This document shows positions 19,126 through 30,263 of a stretch of 64,000 nucleotides of DNA, one piece after another; position 1 is the first letter of the stretch; the number at the start of each line of letters is the position of its first letter. Source of the stretch: Prochlorococcus marinus CUG1415 (GTDB lineage: Bacteria > Cyanobacteriota > Cyanobacteriia > PCC-6307 > Cyanobiaceae); assembly GCF_017696015.1 (NCBI RefSeq), contig NZ_JAAORL010000002.1, positions 372,001 to 436,000 on the forward strand, written 5' to 3'. A model generated the notes under the pieces. It worked only from the letters and a program-made list of their open reading frames with translations. It searched no databases and was not told the origin of the DNA. A program made the position numbers and the translations under genes.

Positions 19126-20367
19126 ATGACTCAATTGAAGATTAATAAAAACTATTTACTTTTAAAAAAATGGTGGGAGACTATAGATCTTACCAACTAT
19201 GAAAAAAGTTTTTTTAACAAAGAAATAATTTCTTTTAACCAACAATTGTTTAGGCTAAAAGAAAAAAAATTAAGAATTGGCGCATATGGTAAATCAGGAG
19301 TAGGCAAATCTTCAATTTTAAACTCTTTATTGAAAGAAGACATCTTCAAAACAGCTATAATCAATGGTTCTACAAAAGAAATACAAGCACAAGAGTGGGG
19401 CTTTAAAGATCAAACGCTCAAAGGTATAGAGTTACTTGATTCGCCAGGATTTGATTTCTGCAATAATAAATTCCCAGATAAAATCAACTCTTATATAAAT
19501 CAAACAGATCTTATTTTATTTGTAGTTGCAGGAGATATTAATAGAAATGAAGTAAGCGAAATCAACTCCTTTATTAAAAATGGGAAAAAAATTATTTTAA
19601 TTTTAAATAAAATCGATCTTGTGAACAAAACTGAATTAAAAGAAATAATAGAAAATATAAAGTTTAAACTTCCAAAAGAGTTACATATTCCCGTAATTAT
19701 TAATCATGAAAACAATATTAAAAACTACATAACAAAAATAATAAATCAATATGGAGAAATACTATTAATACTAAATTCTCTTCAGTTAGCTGACAAATTG
19801 TTTTTACAGATAAAAGAGCAACGATTAAAAAGAAGACAGAAATTAGCTCAGTCTACTATTGGTAAATTTTCGACCATAAAGGCATCGGCAGTAGCTCTTA
19901 ATCCTTTTGTTTTATTTGATATTGCTGGTAGTTTTGCATTAGATACTGCATTAATTAGCGAATTAAGTAAAATTTATGGCTTAAATCTGAAGGGCGAATC
20001 TACAAGAAAAATATTTAAAAATATATCTATAAATAATTTATTTTTGGGAGTAACTCAAGTTGGTATCAATACTTCTTTCAACATCATTAGGAAATTAATT
20101 TTTTTAACAGCACCCTTCACCCACGGGCTATCATTATTACCCTATGGACCTATAGCAATCATTCAAGCCGCAATCGCAATTCATTCAACAAAAATCCTTG
20201 GAAAATTAGCAGCTAAAGAGATATTTAGAAGAAGCAAAGTTTCTTATATAGAACCTTTTATTATGCTCGAAAATATAACTTTTAAAGAACCAGAAATACT
20301 TAACCACATTAATATTTATTTATCAAATAGGAATATAAATAGTAATTTTGTGAGTTTTCTACCTTAA
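19126..20367 (+). CDS. Era/DUF697-type GTPase, membrane-associated
   Basis: A 413-residue TRAFAC-class GTPase. G1 is GAYGKSGVGKSSILNSLLKE (about 48-67), G3 is LLDSPGFDF (about 104) and G4 is LILNKIDLVNK (about 155). The C-terminal half (about 240-380) has several hydrophobic stretches (ASAVALNPFVLFDIAG; LTAPFTHGLSLLPYGPIAII), as in DUF697-containing cyanobacterial GTPases that associate with membranes. It is sandwiched between the CNNM gene (3 bases) and nadD (6 bases), so it is part of one operon. Its role is unknown. Confidence 0.8.
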   Translation: MTQLKINKNYLLLKKWWETIDLTNYEKSFFNKEIISFNQQLFRLKEKKLRIGAYGKSGVGKSSILNSLLKEDIFKTAIINGSTKEIQAQEWGFKDQTLKGIELLDSPGFDFCNNKFPDKINSYINQTDLILFVVAGDINRNEVSEINSFIKNGKKIILILNKIDLVNKTELKEIIENIKFKLPKELHIPVIINHENNIKNYITKIINQYGEILLILNSLQLADKLFLQIKEQRLKRRQKLAQSTIGKFSTIKASAVALNPFVLFDIAGSFALDTALISELSKIYGLNLKGESTRKIFKNISINNLFLGVTQVGINTSFNIIRKLIFLTAPFTHGLSLLPYGPIAIIQAAIAIHSTKILGKLAAKEIFRRSKVSYIEPFIMLENITFKEPEILNHINIYLSNRNINSNFVSFLP

Positions 20368-20373
20368 TTTAAA

Positions 20374-20952
20374 ATGGGACAAAGCATTGCTTTATTTGGT
20401 ACTAGTGCAGATCCACCAACCATCGGTCATAAAAAAATTCTTGAAGAATTATCCAAAGTTTATGATTTTACAGTTAGTTATGTAAGCAACAATCCCAACA
20501 AAAAGCACAAAGAAAATATATCAATTCGTAGCCATTTGTTAAAAACTTTGATTGAAGATTTAGATAATCCCAAAATTTTATTTAATCAAAGAGTGAGTAG
20601 CCAATGGGCAGTGGAGTCAATCAAGAATTGCAAAAAAATTTATGAATTTAAAAAATTAGATTTTGTTATTGGGAGTGATTTAATTAAAGATATTTTTTGC
20701 TGGAAAGACTTTGATAAAATTATTAAGGAAGTAAGTTTCTTAATAATTATTAGAGATGGATATCCTGTTGAATCAAGTGCTCTTAAAATGTTAGAAACTT
20801 ATAAAGTGAAATTTAAGATTTCAACCATCAAAATCCCAAACATTTCAAGTTCTAAGTTCAGGTTAAACTTTAATTATTCTAATTTACCAAAATCATTAAT
20901 AGATATTGTTAAGAAGAATAATTTATATGAATCCACTAAATTAGTTGAATGA
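20374..20952 (+). CDS. nadD: Nicotinate-mononucleotide adenylyltransferase
   Basis: A 192-residue nucleotidyltransferase. The N-terminal motif ALFGTSADPPTIGHKKIL (6-23) carries the (H/T)xGH signature as TIGH, and the C-terminal ISSSKFR motif is NISSSKFRLNF. It makes nicotinate adenine dinucleotide from NaMN and ATP. The stop overlaps the nadE start by four bases (ATGA), so the last two NAD biosynthesis steps are translationally coupled. Confidence 0.9.
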   Translation: MGQSIALFGTSADPPTIGHKKILEELSKVYDFTVSYVSNNPNKKHKENISIRSHLLKTLIEDLDNPKILFNQRVSSQWAVESIKNCKKIYEFKKLDFVIGSDLIKDIFCWKDFDKIIKEVSFLIIIRDGYPVESSALKMLETYKVKFKISTIKIPNISSSKFRLNFNYSNLPKSLIDIVKKNNLYESTKLVE

Positions 20953-22646
20953 AGTTTTTACTTGCTCAAATTAATCCAATTGTTGGAGATTTAGAGGGCA
21001 ATGCGAAAAAAATACTTTATATTGCTTCGAAGGCTTGCTCAATTTCTGCTGATTTTGTTCTCACTCCAGAATTTTCATTATGGGGATATCCAGCCAATGA
21101 CTTACTTCTAAAAAAAAATTTAATCAAAAATCAATATCAAATTCTTGACCAACTAGCCTTAGATATTAAAAAAAAATATGGGAACTTAAGTATCACAGTT
21201 GGGATGGCAGAGATCATAAATGATTCTTTTTTTCCAAATCTCTATAATTCTATTGCGTTACTTGAGGGTGGCGAATGGAAAATAATAGCACGTAAAATTA
21301 TACTGCCTACTTATGAAGTATTTGATGAGAAAAGATACTTTAGATCAGAACAAAAAGTTTCCGTATTGATAAAAAAAATCAAAAATAAAACTTGGCGACT
21401 TGGTATTACTATATGTGAGGATTTATGGGTCAACAAAGATATAGAAGGAAGAGGAATTCATAAAAAAAATCCTATTACTGATTTAAAGAACAAAAAAGTT
21501 GATATTTTAGTGAATTTATCAGCCTCCCCATATACCTTCAAAAAGTTAGAGCTAAGATACAAAGTTTCCAGTTTTGCTGCTCAATATCTTCAAGTGCCCT
21601 TGATTTATGTAAACCAGATTGGAGCAAATGATAATTTAATTTTTGATGGAAATAGTTTTATTCTTGATAAGAATGGATCTAAAATTAAGCAATTAAAATC
21701 TTTTTCAGAAGACATCTCCAGTTGGGAAATTGAGAAAACAAAACCCGAAAAAAATCAATATGTACACTGTGAAATGTCATCAATTTTTGATGCATTAGTC
21801 CTTGGTGTTAAGGATTATGCTAAAAAATGCGGATTTAAAACAGCTTTAATCGGATTAAGTGGTGGTATTGATTCAGCACTAGTTACAGCAATTGCTACAG
21901 CTGCTCTTGGCAGTAATAATATTTATTGCATCTCAATGCCTTCTAAATGGAGCTCATCTCATTCAAAAAATGATGCGAAAGATTTAGCGAGGAGATTAAA
22001 AATAAATTTCAACAGTATCCCAATTTCAAACCTCATGACCTCTTTTGAAGAGTCTTTTACAAAAACCTTAGATTTCGAAATGGCTGAAATAACAAATCAA
22101 AATATTCAATCAAGGATAAGAGGTACGCTTCTGATGGCTTTAGCAAATCAAGAAAAGCATTTATTACTTTCAACAGGTAATAAATCTGAACTAGCCGTAG
22201 GATATTGCACTCTTTATGGTGATATGAATGGAGGATTATCTGTAATAGGGGATTTATATAAGAGTAATGTTTTTAAATTATGCAATTGGCTTGATAGTAA
22301 AAATTCAATTAATCATAGAAAATCATATATGTTAGATATTCATGCAAATATAATTGGAGATAAGATACGTAAAAAAGCTCCAAGTGCCGAATTAGGGCCT
22401 GATCAATTAGATACTGATTTTCTCCCACCTTATTCTATTTTAGATAATATTCTTAAAGGAATTATTGAAGAGAAAAAAGATTTAAAACAACTTGAAGAAG
22501 ATGGTTATAAAAAAGAATTAATTTTAAAAATAATCTCTCTTATAAACAAAGCAGAATTTAAAAGGAAACAGGCTCCTCCAATTCTAAAACTAAGCAGTCA
22601 ATCCTTGGGAAGTGACTGGAGGGTTCCTATAGCAATATCTTATTAA
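20949..22646 (+). CDS. nadE: Glutamine-dependent NAD+ synthetase
   Basis: A 565-residue two-domain enzyme. The N-terminal nitrilase-like glutaminase domain (about 1-265) has the triad motifs TPEFSLWGYPANDLL (Glu), KIILPTYEVFDEKRYF (Lys) and ITICEDLW (Cys, about 158). The C-terminal synthetase domain has the ATP-pyrophosphatase loop GLSGGIDSALVTAI (about 298-311) and LLSTGNKSELAVGY. It amidates NaAD to NAD using glutamine. Its stop overlaps the stop of the opposing DUF3326 gene. Confidence 0.95.
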   Translation: MKFLLAQINPIVGDLEGNAKKILYIASKACSISADFVLTPEFSLWGYPANDLLLKKNLIKNQYQILDQLALDIKKKYGNLSITVGMAEIINDSFFPNLYNSIALLEGGEWKIIARKIILPTYEVFDEKRYFRSEQKVSVLIKKIKNKTWRLGITICEDLWVNKDIEGRGIHKKNPITDLKNKKVDILVNLSASPYTFKKLELRYKVSSFAAQYLQVPLIYVNQIGANDNLIFDGNSFILDKNGSKIKQLKSFSEDISSWEIEKTKPEKNQYVHCEMSSIFDALVLGVKDYAKKCGFKTALIGLSGGIDSALVTAIATAALGSNNIYCISMPSKWSSSHSKNDAKDLARRLKINFNSIPISNLMTSFEESFTKTLDFEMAEITNQNIQSRIRGTLLMALANQEKHLLLSTGNKSELAVGYCTLYGDMNGGLSVIGDLYKSNVFKLCNWLDSKNSINHRKSYMLDIHANIIGDKIRKKAPSAELGPDQLDTDFLPPYSILDNILKGIIEEKKDLKQLEEDGYKKELILKIISLINKAEFKRKQAPPILKLSSQSLGSDWRVPIAISY

Positions 22647-23701
22647 TCACCATAAGGACATTTTTGGATTTTTTTTAAAGGCCGTTTAATTGAATTAAGA
22701 TTAATACCTTTTTTAATAGCAAGAATTATGCCTGCTGCTTCTAAATAATTATTCACTTCAAAAAGATTAGGATAATCAAAAAACTCATTAGTCACTTTTA
22801 ATGTATTTTGATTTCTTACAGAAATAATATTTAAACCTTTTTCAATCCCTGCCAGTACTGCTTCTCCACCTAGCGCCCCATAAGGAACTACCATAGATTC
22901 AATTTGATTAGGATGTAATGATATTGTTTCCTGTATATTAGGCAATTCAACAATATCAGGCGCATTACTTAAACCAATCAATACTGATGGTAAAAAGGTA
23001 TATCCAATTTCCTCTGCAGCAGCCCGAGGATCTAAATTCTCATTCAACTCAATTGGATCTAATGCTGGTGCATGAGCACAGGGAACTTTTAAGAATTTAC
23101 TAATTAGATGACTTATGACCGCCTCGACTCCAGAAATAGGGTCAACTCCTTTCCCTTCTCGATAAATATTTGTTTCTAAAGAATCTGAATCATCTGAAAA
23201 TTTTGCCACAATTGCTATTGCAGTAGCTCCTTTTTCTATTAAACATTTACCAGCCTCAATTAGAGTATCAGGATTTTCAATTATGCCGCCACTAATTTTT
23301 AAAGAGTCAGAGTCAAAAACTATGTTTAATGGTTTTTTTGTAACCACATAAGAATGAACGTTAATTCCTAAAGTAGAAACACACGCATCAGCGACTTGTA
23401 AATGTCTTACTAATATTTCTCTTTCAATTCCTGAATCAAAAATTATTCCAATTTTCTGTTCCTTGACCTTTTTTAAACCAATTTCTCCCTTAGCAAGTCG
23501 ATCTAAACTATAACCCTCAACATAAAAAATATTTTGATCTTTTTCAGAAAGGTTACCACCATTCATAACATTTGGATGAGTAATTAAACATCCACTTGCC
23601 GATGCTAATAATTTAGCCGTAGGAAGTGCATCCCCAGCAAAACCTCCTATCTCGCAACCTATACCAGTTGGCACAATAAATATTGTTGGTGAAATTTCCA
23701 T
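22643..23701 (-). CDS. DUF3326 family protein
   Basis: A 352-residue protein of the cyanobacteria/plant DUF3326 type. Recognisable pieces are IVPTGIGCEIGGFAGDALPT (9-28), VPCAHAPALDPIELNENLDP and PRAAAEEIGYTFLPSVLIGL. It appears soluble and globular, with many Gly and Ala. Function is unknown. It heads away from nadE and is followed by a 63-residue gene and petF upstream on the same strand. Family name is from memory of the pattern. Confidence 0.8.
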   Translation of the reverse strand: MEISPTIFIVPTGIGCEIGGFAGDALPTAKLLASASGCLITHPNVMNGGNLSEKDQNIFYVEGYSLDRLAKGEIGLKKVKEQKIGIIFDSGIEREILVRHLQVADACVSTLGINVHSYVVTKKPLNIVFDSDSLKISGGIIENPDTLIEAGKCLIEKGATAIAIVAKFSDDSDSLETNIYREGKGVDPISGVEAVISHLISKFLKVPCAHAPALDPIELNENLDPRAAAEEIGYTFLPSVLIGLSNAPDIVELPNIQETISLHPNQIESMVVPYGALGGEAVLAGIEKGLNIISVRNQNTLKVTNEFFDYPNLFEVNNYLEAAGIILAIKKGINLNSIKRPLKKIQKCPYGD

Positions 23702-23729
23702 TAATAAAAATCTTTCAATTTATATTCTT

Positions 23730-23921
23730 TCAATTAGCTAAGACAGCTTTAATTTTAAGTTTTTTCGTTCCAAAAGAGTCAATAGAATTTTGAATATCTA
23801 CAATTGACCATCGAATTACATCACCTTTTTTTTCTAAATTTGCAATGATAAATTCCCTTAAGTTTTTTAATTTTATTGACACTGGCCAATCCAAATAAAA
23901 ATCAACTGAACTTAATTTCAT
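23730..23921 (-). CDS. Small hypothetical protein, 63 aa
   Basis: The protein begins MKLSSVDFYLDWPVSIKLKN and continues through a charged helix and a beta-like C-terminus. It is soluble, with no motif that I recognise. Its start overlaps the petF stop by four bases (ATGA), so it is translationally coupled to the ferredoxin gene and is probably a real gene with a related role. It lies upstream of DUF3326 in the same direction. Confidence 0.75.
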   Translation of the reverse strand: MKLSSVDFYLDWPVSIKLKNLREFIIANLEKKGDVIRWSIVDIQNSIDSFGTKKLKIKAVLAN

Positions 23922-24244
23922 TTTTGATACTTACCAAATTGATCATTATATAAATCATCTTCGACCTCTTTACCAATAACAATATCCAAATCTGACTTAG
24001 GATAAGCCACGCACAAAAGTGAAAAGCCTTTTTCCCTCAAGTCATCATTTAATCCCATTGCATCCTCTTGATCTACAGATCCTTCCAATATCATGGATGC
24101 ACAATCTGTACAAACTCCTGAACAACAACTATTTGGTAAATCTATTCCATTCATTTTTGCCGCTGAAATAATATCTTGATCTTCAGAACATAAAAAACTA
24201 AAAGTCTTTTGCTCAAATCGAACTTTGATATTGTATTCAGCCAT
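23918..24244 (-). CDS. petF: Plant-type [2Fe-2S] ferredoxin
   Basis: A 108-residue ferredoxin. The cluster ligands are in NSCCSGVCTDC (Cys-x4-Cys-x2-Cys, about 36-46) and LLCVAYP (about 76-82). The usual loop Arg-Ala is replaced by Cys-Ser, giving an extra Cys next to the first ligand, and the C-terminus is longer and charged, so it is an alternative member rather than the main photosynthetic PetF1. The ATG at 24244 is chosen because MAEYNIKV matches the family start; an upstream ATG at 24283 would run into atpG. It follows the gamma-subunit gene by 16 bases. Confidence 0.88.
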   Translation of the reverse strand: MAEYNIKVRFEQKTFSFLCSEDQDIISAAKMNGIDLPNSCCSGVCTDCASMILEGSVDQEDAMGLNDDLREKGFSLLCVAYPKSDLDIVIGKEVEDDLYNDQFGKYQK

Positions 24245-24260
24245 ATTCTTAGTATTCTTC

Positions 24261-25211
24261 CTAAACTGCTGAACCTCCCACAACTTCTAATATTTCTTGA
24301 GTAATAGCAGCTTGTCTGGCTTTGTTATAGGTTAGATTCAAAGTACTTGCTAATTCTTTAGCATTATCACTAGCATTATTCATAGCAGTCATCCTGCATG
24401 CGAGTTCTGAAGCTGCCGACTCTTGAAGAGCTCTTAGTACCTGATTCTGTAAATATAATGGTAATAACGAATCTAATAGTTGATCAGGACTTTGTTCAAA
24501 AACAATATCTGATGGTAACTTCTCTGAATCACTTTGATCAATATTTGATTTCTCAACAAGTAACTTACTATCTTTTGTAGTCAACCTAAAAATTTCATCA
24601 TTTTCCTCAGCAATACCTTGAGGATCTAGTGGCAATAATGTTTGAACGACAGGGGCGCAACTAACTAGAGTTATGAATTTCGTATAAATAATTTCTACCC
24701 TATCAGAATTTTCCGAAAGAAATTCAGCTAAAATCTCATTTGTAACTCCCTCAGAGTCCTTGGCTGTCGGTACCTGTTCCAGCTCTTTAAATGTGCTTTT
24801 AATTGTGTATCTATCTTTCCTATTTTGGAAATAACCTATTGCCTTTTTACCAACTAAGATCAAATTTGGTTCATAACCTTGTTTAATCAGCTCTGCATAC
24901 CTAATTTCCACCTTCTTGATTATGTTGGTATTGTATCCTCCACATAATCCTCTATCAGCAGTTATGCATACCAAAGAAATTGTTTTTACATCTCTTTTTG
25001 ATAGAAGAGGAGAATCCACAGCTTCAAACTGAACTCTAGATTGAATATTTTCTAAAACCCGAGCAAGTTTATCTGCAAAAGGCCTACTCTTAAGAACTTG
25101 ATCTTGTGCCCTCCTAACTTTTGCAGCTGCAACTAATCTCATAGCTTCTGTTATTTTTCGTGTATTTTTAACAGAAACTATTCGATCTCTAATTTCTTTA
25201 AGATTTGCCAT
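24261..25211 (-). CDS. atpG: F1 ATP synthase gamma subunit
   Basis: A 316-residue central-shaft subunit. The N-terminal coiled coil ([20 protein letters not shown]) and the C-terminal helix ([20 protein letters not shown]) are diagnostic. An insertion of about 35 residues near 195-235, typical of cyanobacterial and plastid gamma, is present. The plastid thiol-regulation Cys pair is not seen in it. It is the last ATP synthase gene of the operon. Cyanobacterial nomenclature calls it atpC. Confidence 0.97.
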   Translation of the reverse strand: MANLKEIRDRIVSVKNTRKITEAMRLVAAAKVRRAQDQVLKSRPFADKLARVLENIQSRVQFEAVDSPLLSKRDVKTISLVCITADRGLCGGYNTNIIKKVEIRYAELIKQGYEPNLILVGKKAIGYFQNRKDRYTIKSTFKELEQVPTAKDSEGVTNEILAEFLSENSDRVEIIYTKFITLVSCAPVVQTLLPLDPQGIAEENDEIFRLTTKDSKLLVEKSNIDQSDSEKLPSDIVFEQSPDQLLDSLLPLYLQNQVLRALQESAASELACRMTAMNNASDNAKELASTLNLTYNKARQAAITQEILEVVGGSAV

Positions 25212-25230
25212 GATATTCCCTTAAATAAAT

Positions 25231-26760
<1,530 letters not shown>

Positions 26761-26778
26761 TTAAGTTTGATTTAAAAG

Positions 26779-27321
26779 TTACTTGGAAAGTGACAAACCA
26801 AGTTTTCTAATTTGTGAAGCAAGGGAAGCATCAATTACTTTTGATCCTACACTGGCGACGAAACCACCAATAAGAGATGGGTCAATTTTAGTTACAAGTT
26901 CTAATTTTTCAGTTCCTGCTATATTGACGATCTTTTGGGTAATTAAACCTTTCTGTTCATCAGTAAGCTCGACTGCTGAAGTAACAGTTGCCAAAGCAAT
27001 ATTACTATTTTCTCGATAAATCTCTAAAAACCTTTCAAGAATAGAAGTAAGAATTCCAATTCTTTGCCTATCGGTCAATAATTTTAAGAAATTCAGTAAA
27101 GAAGAATTTACCTTATTTGAAAAAATTTCAATAATGATTTTCTTCTTAGCATCTGTCTCTAAAACAGGAGAGGAAAGTGCCTTTCCCAATTCAGGGGAAT
27201 CATTTAATAATTCTAAAAGTTGTTTAACCTCAGATACAATCTCTTCAGTTTGCGAATTTTCATTCACAACTTGAAGTAATGCCTCTGCATATGGTGTAGT
27301 AACTGAATTTAAAAGTGGCAT
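26779..27321 (-). CDS. atpH: F1 ATP synthase delta subunit
   Basis: A 180-residue delta (OSCP-like) subunit of the peripheral stalk, with TPYAEALLQVVNENSQTEEI at the N-terminus and LTDRQRIGILTSILERFLEI in the middle. The C-terminal domain includes DPSLIGGFVASVGSKVID, the family signature. Its start codon meets the stop of atpF (shared base at 27321). Cyanobacterial nomenclature calls it atpD. Confidence 0.95.
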   Translation of the reverse strand: MPLLNSVTTPYAEALLQVVNENSQTEEIVSEVKQLLELLNDSPELGKALSSPVLETDAKKKIIIEIFSNKVNSSLLNFLKLLTDRQRIGILTSILERFLEIYRENSNIALATVTSAVELTDEQKGLITQKIVNIAGTEKLELVTKIDPSLIGGFVASVGSKVIDASLASQIRKLGLSLSK

Positions 27322-27833
27322 TAGTTCACCTCAATATTGTTAATTGATTGAGTTACCAAATTTTCTTGTGTTGTTGTATCAAGTCTATTTGGGAGAGAAT
27401 CTAAAGCTTTCTTAATTGCCAATTCAACAGCTTCTTTTCGAAGTTGAGAAATTGCTCTGGATGCTTCAGAGCTCTCATCGGAAATTGCACTTTGTTTAAT
27501 TCGTGCCATCTCTTCGATTGCTTTTTTCTCACTTTCCATTTTGATTGATTCAGATCTTTTGAGAGAATCTGCTTTTATTTGAGAAGCTTTTTCTTCTGCT
27601 AAAGATAAGTCTTTCTTTGCCTTCTCTAAAGCTTGATTTGCATTGAGAAGTCGATCTTCAGCATCTTTTAATTCAAGAAGAATTCCTTCTCTTCTTTTTT
27701 GAAGCATTTTACCTAGGAAACCAGGCAAAAATTTATAAAGGCCAAAAACCACTACAGCCCAATTAAGGATATTAGTTTCGAATAAATCGAAATTCAATCC
27801 AAAACCTTCTGTAGCTAAAAGAGTTAAATTCAT
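27321..27833 (-). CDS. atpF: Fo ATP synthase subunit b
   Basis: A 170-residue stator subunit. One membrane helix is near residues 20-40 ([20 protein letters not shown]), followed by a long charged coiled coil (about 45-165). It pairs with b' in the cyanobacterial heterodimeric stalk. It overlaps the b' gene by four bases. Confidence 0.95.
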   Translation of the reverse strand: MNLTLLATEGFGLNFDLFETNILNWAVVVFGLYKFLPGFLGKMLQKRREGILLELKDAEDRLLNANQALEKAKKDLSLAEEKASQIKADSLKRSESIKMESEKKAIEEMARIKQSAISDESSEASRAISQLRKEAVELAIKKALDSLPNRLDTTTQENLVTQSINNIEVN

Positions 27834-28291
27834 TTTTCTATAATCAGTCTATTAACAATAAGTTCGCTTAAATCATCAGCCTGTTTAGAAAGTTGATCAC
27901 GAGCAGCAGATGTCTGACTTTCAATTTCTAGTCTTGCTTTTTCTTTTGAAGCATTTGCTTCATTGTTAGCAAGTTCTAGTGCTTCTTTATAAAGCTTATC
28001 AGACTCATTCTCAGCTTCGCCCACAATTCTTTGAGCTTCTGAACGAGCACTTTGAAGCTGAGTCATTAAATCAGCTTCTAATTTTTTAACCTCTGAAAGC
28101 TTATTTTTGGCCTCAATAATATTATTACTTACAAACTTTTCTCTTTTTTCAACAACGTTGCCAACAGGCTTAAAAAAGAGAGAATTTAATATGTAAGTGA
28201 GAGCAACTACTTGTATCGCCATTAGTGGCAAAGTGGCATTTATATCAAATAATCCACCTTCTGTAGCACCAAAAAAATTAAAGGCCAACAT
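27830..28291 (-). CDS. atpF2: Fo ATP synthase subunit b'
   Basis: A 153-residue b' subunit. A membrane helix lies near 18-40 ([20 protein letters not shown]), then [18 protein letters not shown] and a long Ala/Glu/Lys coiled coil. Presence of both b and b' is the photosynthetic-organism arrangement. Cyanobacterial literature calls this gene atpG. The ATGA overlap with atpF couples their translation and helps 1:1 production. Confidence 0.94.
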   Translation of the reverse strand: MLAFNFFGATEGGLFDINATLPLMAIQVVALTYILNSLFFKPVGNVVEKREKFVSNNIIEAKNKLSEVKKLEADLMTQLQSARSEAQRIVGEAENESDKLYKEALELANNEANASKEKARLEIESQTSAARDQLSKQADDLSELIVNRLIIEK

Positions 28292-28359
28292 ATGATTCAG
28301 TTGAAGTTAAAAAATTAAATTTAAATATTGCTAATAAGGAGTAGAAGCAATATTAACTT

Positions 28360-28623
<264 letters not shown>

Positions 28624-28683
28624 TTAATACTTGTGATAAATCTTTTTTGTCATACACGCTTGGACATCCTTTCATTTAAGAAT

Positions 28684-28753
28684 GGGTCTGATATTTTCAG
28701 ACCTACGCGATTAGATATTTTGCCAGATTACAGACCCTTTGTAAAAGCGTCTG
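28684..28753 (-). promoter_or_regulatory. Alternative hairpins between atpB and atpE
   Basis: In the minus-strand mRNA four elements occur in order: CAGAC (28753-28749), GGGTCTG (28737-28731), GGTCTGA (28703-28697) and TCAGACCC (28691-28684). The last two form a 7-bp hairpin with a 5-base loop. The second can also pair with the fourth over seven bases, and the first with the second or third over five. The folds are mutually exclusive. No T-run follows, so a terminator is unlikely. An mRNA processing or stabilising element for the c-subunit message is more plausible. Confidence 0.5.
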
Positions 28754-28770
28754 AATGTATTGGAAGACAG

Positions 28771-29496
28771 CTAATGATGTTCTTCAACAGCTTCTCCAAT
28801 GTAGTAGGCCGCTAAAGTTGCGAAAATCAATGCCTGAATTGCACTAGTAAATAATCCTAGGAACATAACAGGTATTGGTAGAATTAGTGGAACTAAGAAG
28901 ACTAGAACACCAACAACAAGTTCATCAGCCAAAATATTTCCAAATAGCCTGAAAGAGAGTGATAAAGGTTTAGTAAAGTCCTCTAGAATTTTAAAAGGAA
29001 GCATAATCGGAGTTGGGTGAACATAGTATTCGAAGTATCTCCAACCCTTGTTGCTTAAACCAGCATAGAAATAAGAAAGTGAAACCAATAAAGCCAAAGC
29101 TATTGTTGTATTGATATCTGCAGTTGGTGCTCCCAACTCTCCACTTGGCAACTTAATCAATCTCCAAGGAATTAAAGCTCCTCCCCAATTACTAACAAAG
29201 ACGAATAAAAATAATGTACCTATAAATGGCATCCAATCTCTATAAACTTTTTCACCTATTTGAGTCCTAGCAAGATCTCTTATATAATCCCAGAGAAACT
29301 CAAGCAAGTTTTGAAGGCCTTTAGGATCATTTTCCATTTTTTTAGTTCCTAAAGAAATAAAAACTAATAACGCTCCTAATAAAATCCAAGATGTCAAAAA
29401 TACCTGCCCATGAAGTCTGATATTTCCAATTTGCCAATAAAGATGTTGACCAACTTCTAATGCTGCAAAATTTGTTAGCAGGGAATTAAAGAACAT
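28771..29496 (-). CDS. atpB: Fo ATP synthase subunit a
   Basis: A 241-residue integral membrane subunit with five or six hydrophobic helices. The functional Arg lies in [20 protein letters not shown] (about 175-194), and [20 protein letters not shown] is the conserved last helix. It forms the proton half-channels against the c ring. Plastid and cyanobacterial nomenclature calls it atpI. It follows atp1 by 22 bases. Confidence 0.96.
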   Translation of the reverse strand: MFFNSLLTNFAALEVGQHLYWQIGNIRLHGQVFLTSWILLGALLVFISLGTKKMENDPKGLQNLLEFLWDYIRDLARTQIGEKVYRDWMPFIGTLFLFVFVSNWGGALIPWRLIKLPSGELGAPTADINTTIALALLVSLSYFYAGLSNKGWRYFEYYVHPTPIMLPFKILEDFTKPLSLSFRLFGNILADELVVGVLVFLVPLILPIPVMFLGLFTSAIQALIFATLAAYYIGEAVEEHH

Positions 29497-29518
29497 TTGA
29501 TTTGAATAAAAAATTTAC

Positions 29519-29995
29519 TTAAGAACGTGAAAAATAAAGAATGAGTGAAGGTTTATAAATAAAAAAACCTATCATTGCAGGAAAAATATCCAAAGATCCT
29601 AGCTTGCTAGCAAAAATAAAGAGGCAAACTGGAACTAATAGTTGCAATTTTGATACACCTGTTGATTCTTTACCAAGTTTTCCTACATTTTTAGCGAGCA
29701 AACGTAAGTAAAAAATACCGGCAATTGCACCTATAAAAATACTAAAACCAAAAGTAAATCCGAGAAAAATTCCAGTTATTGATGCTAATAAAATAGAAAC
29801 AATAAAAGTAATTCCAAAAATTGTTAATTGCAATTTTGTGTATTCATCATTTTGAGAAAGTAAATTATCTATTTGATTGGCGATGCCAGATCTACTTTCC
29901 TTGATGATTGAATTATCCAGGGATTGAGCAAATTGAACATTCTCATTAGAAGGATGCTCAACTTTTTTTCTATTTGAGTCCACTGATGTGAACAT
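29519..29995 (-). CDS. atp1: ATP synthase operon protein Atp1/AtpI-like
   Basis: A 158-residue protein with a polar N-terminus (about 1-52) and four hydrophobic helices (about 53-75, 77-97, 115-135 and 137-155). Position as first gene of the atp operon identifies it as the small Atp1/AtpI-type protein. Members are thought to assist assembly of the c ring or ion supply. Sequence conservation is weak, so the call rests largely on context. Confidence 0.8.
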   Translation of the reverse strand: MFTSVDSNRKKVEHPSNENVQFAQSLDNSIIKESRSGIANQIDNLLSQNDEYTKLQLTIFGITFIVSILLASITGIFLGFTFGFSIFIGAIAGIFYLRLLAKNVGKLGKESTGVSKLQLLVPVCLFIFASKLGSLDIFPAMIGFFIYKPSLILYFSRS

Positions 29996-30263
29996 AGTTT
30001 AGAAATCCTCTCTTAAATGGTTTGAAGTAAGTATATAAACTCAGGGAATCTATCACGGAGAGGGGCCTTTTAGCTAGTTTTTTTTTATAAAAAATTAATT
30101 CTTAAGATTTATGATGAATCTATAGACCATTTTTTACTTTATTCTTCAAGAATAAATCTCATAAAAAAGTCATAATATTAATTGACTTACAACTTAAAAC
30201 GTTAATAAAAGACTTGGCAAAATCTGAATTAAACGTCTCAATAGTGTATATACATCTAAAAAA
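29996..30263. promoter_or_regulatory. Divergent atp operon / ftsW control region
   Basis: A 268-base gene-free stretch. On the minus strand TATATAC (about 30031-30036) is a possible -10 for the atp operon, 40 bases before atp1. On the plus strand TGTATATA (about 30245-30252) is a possible -10 just before ftsW. Clear -35 boxes are not seen. No RNA gene is apparent. Confidence 0.3.

Noticed and set aside
28633-28815. Plus-strand 60-codon frame between atpE and atpB
   Set aside because: It coincides with the GGTCTG/CAGACC hairpins and is antisense to the operon; structure explains the region better.
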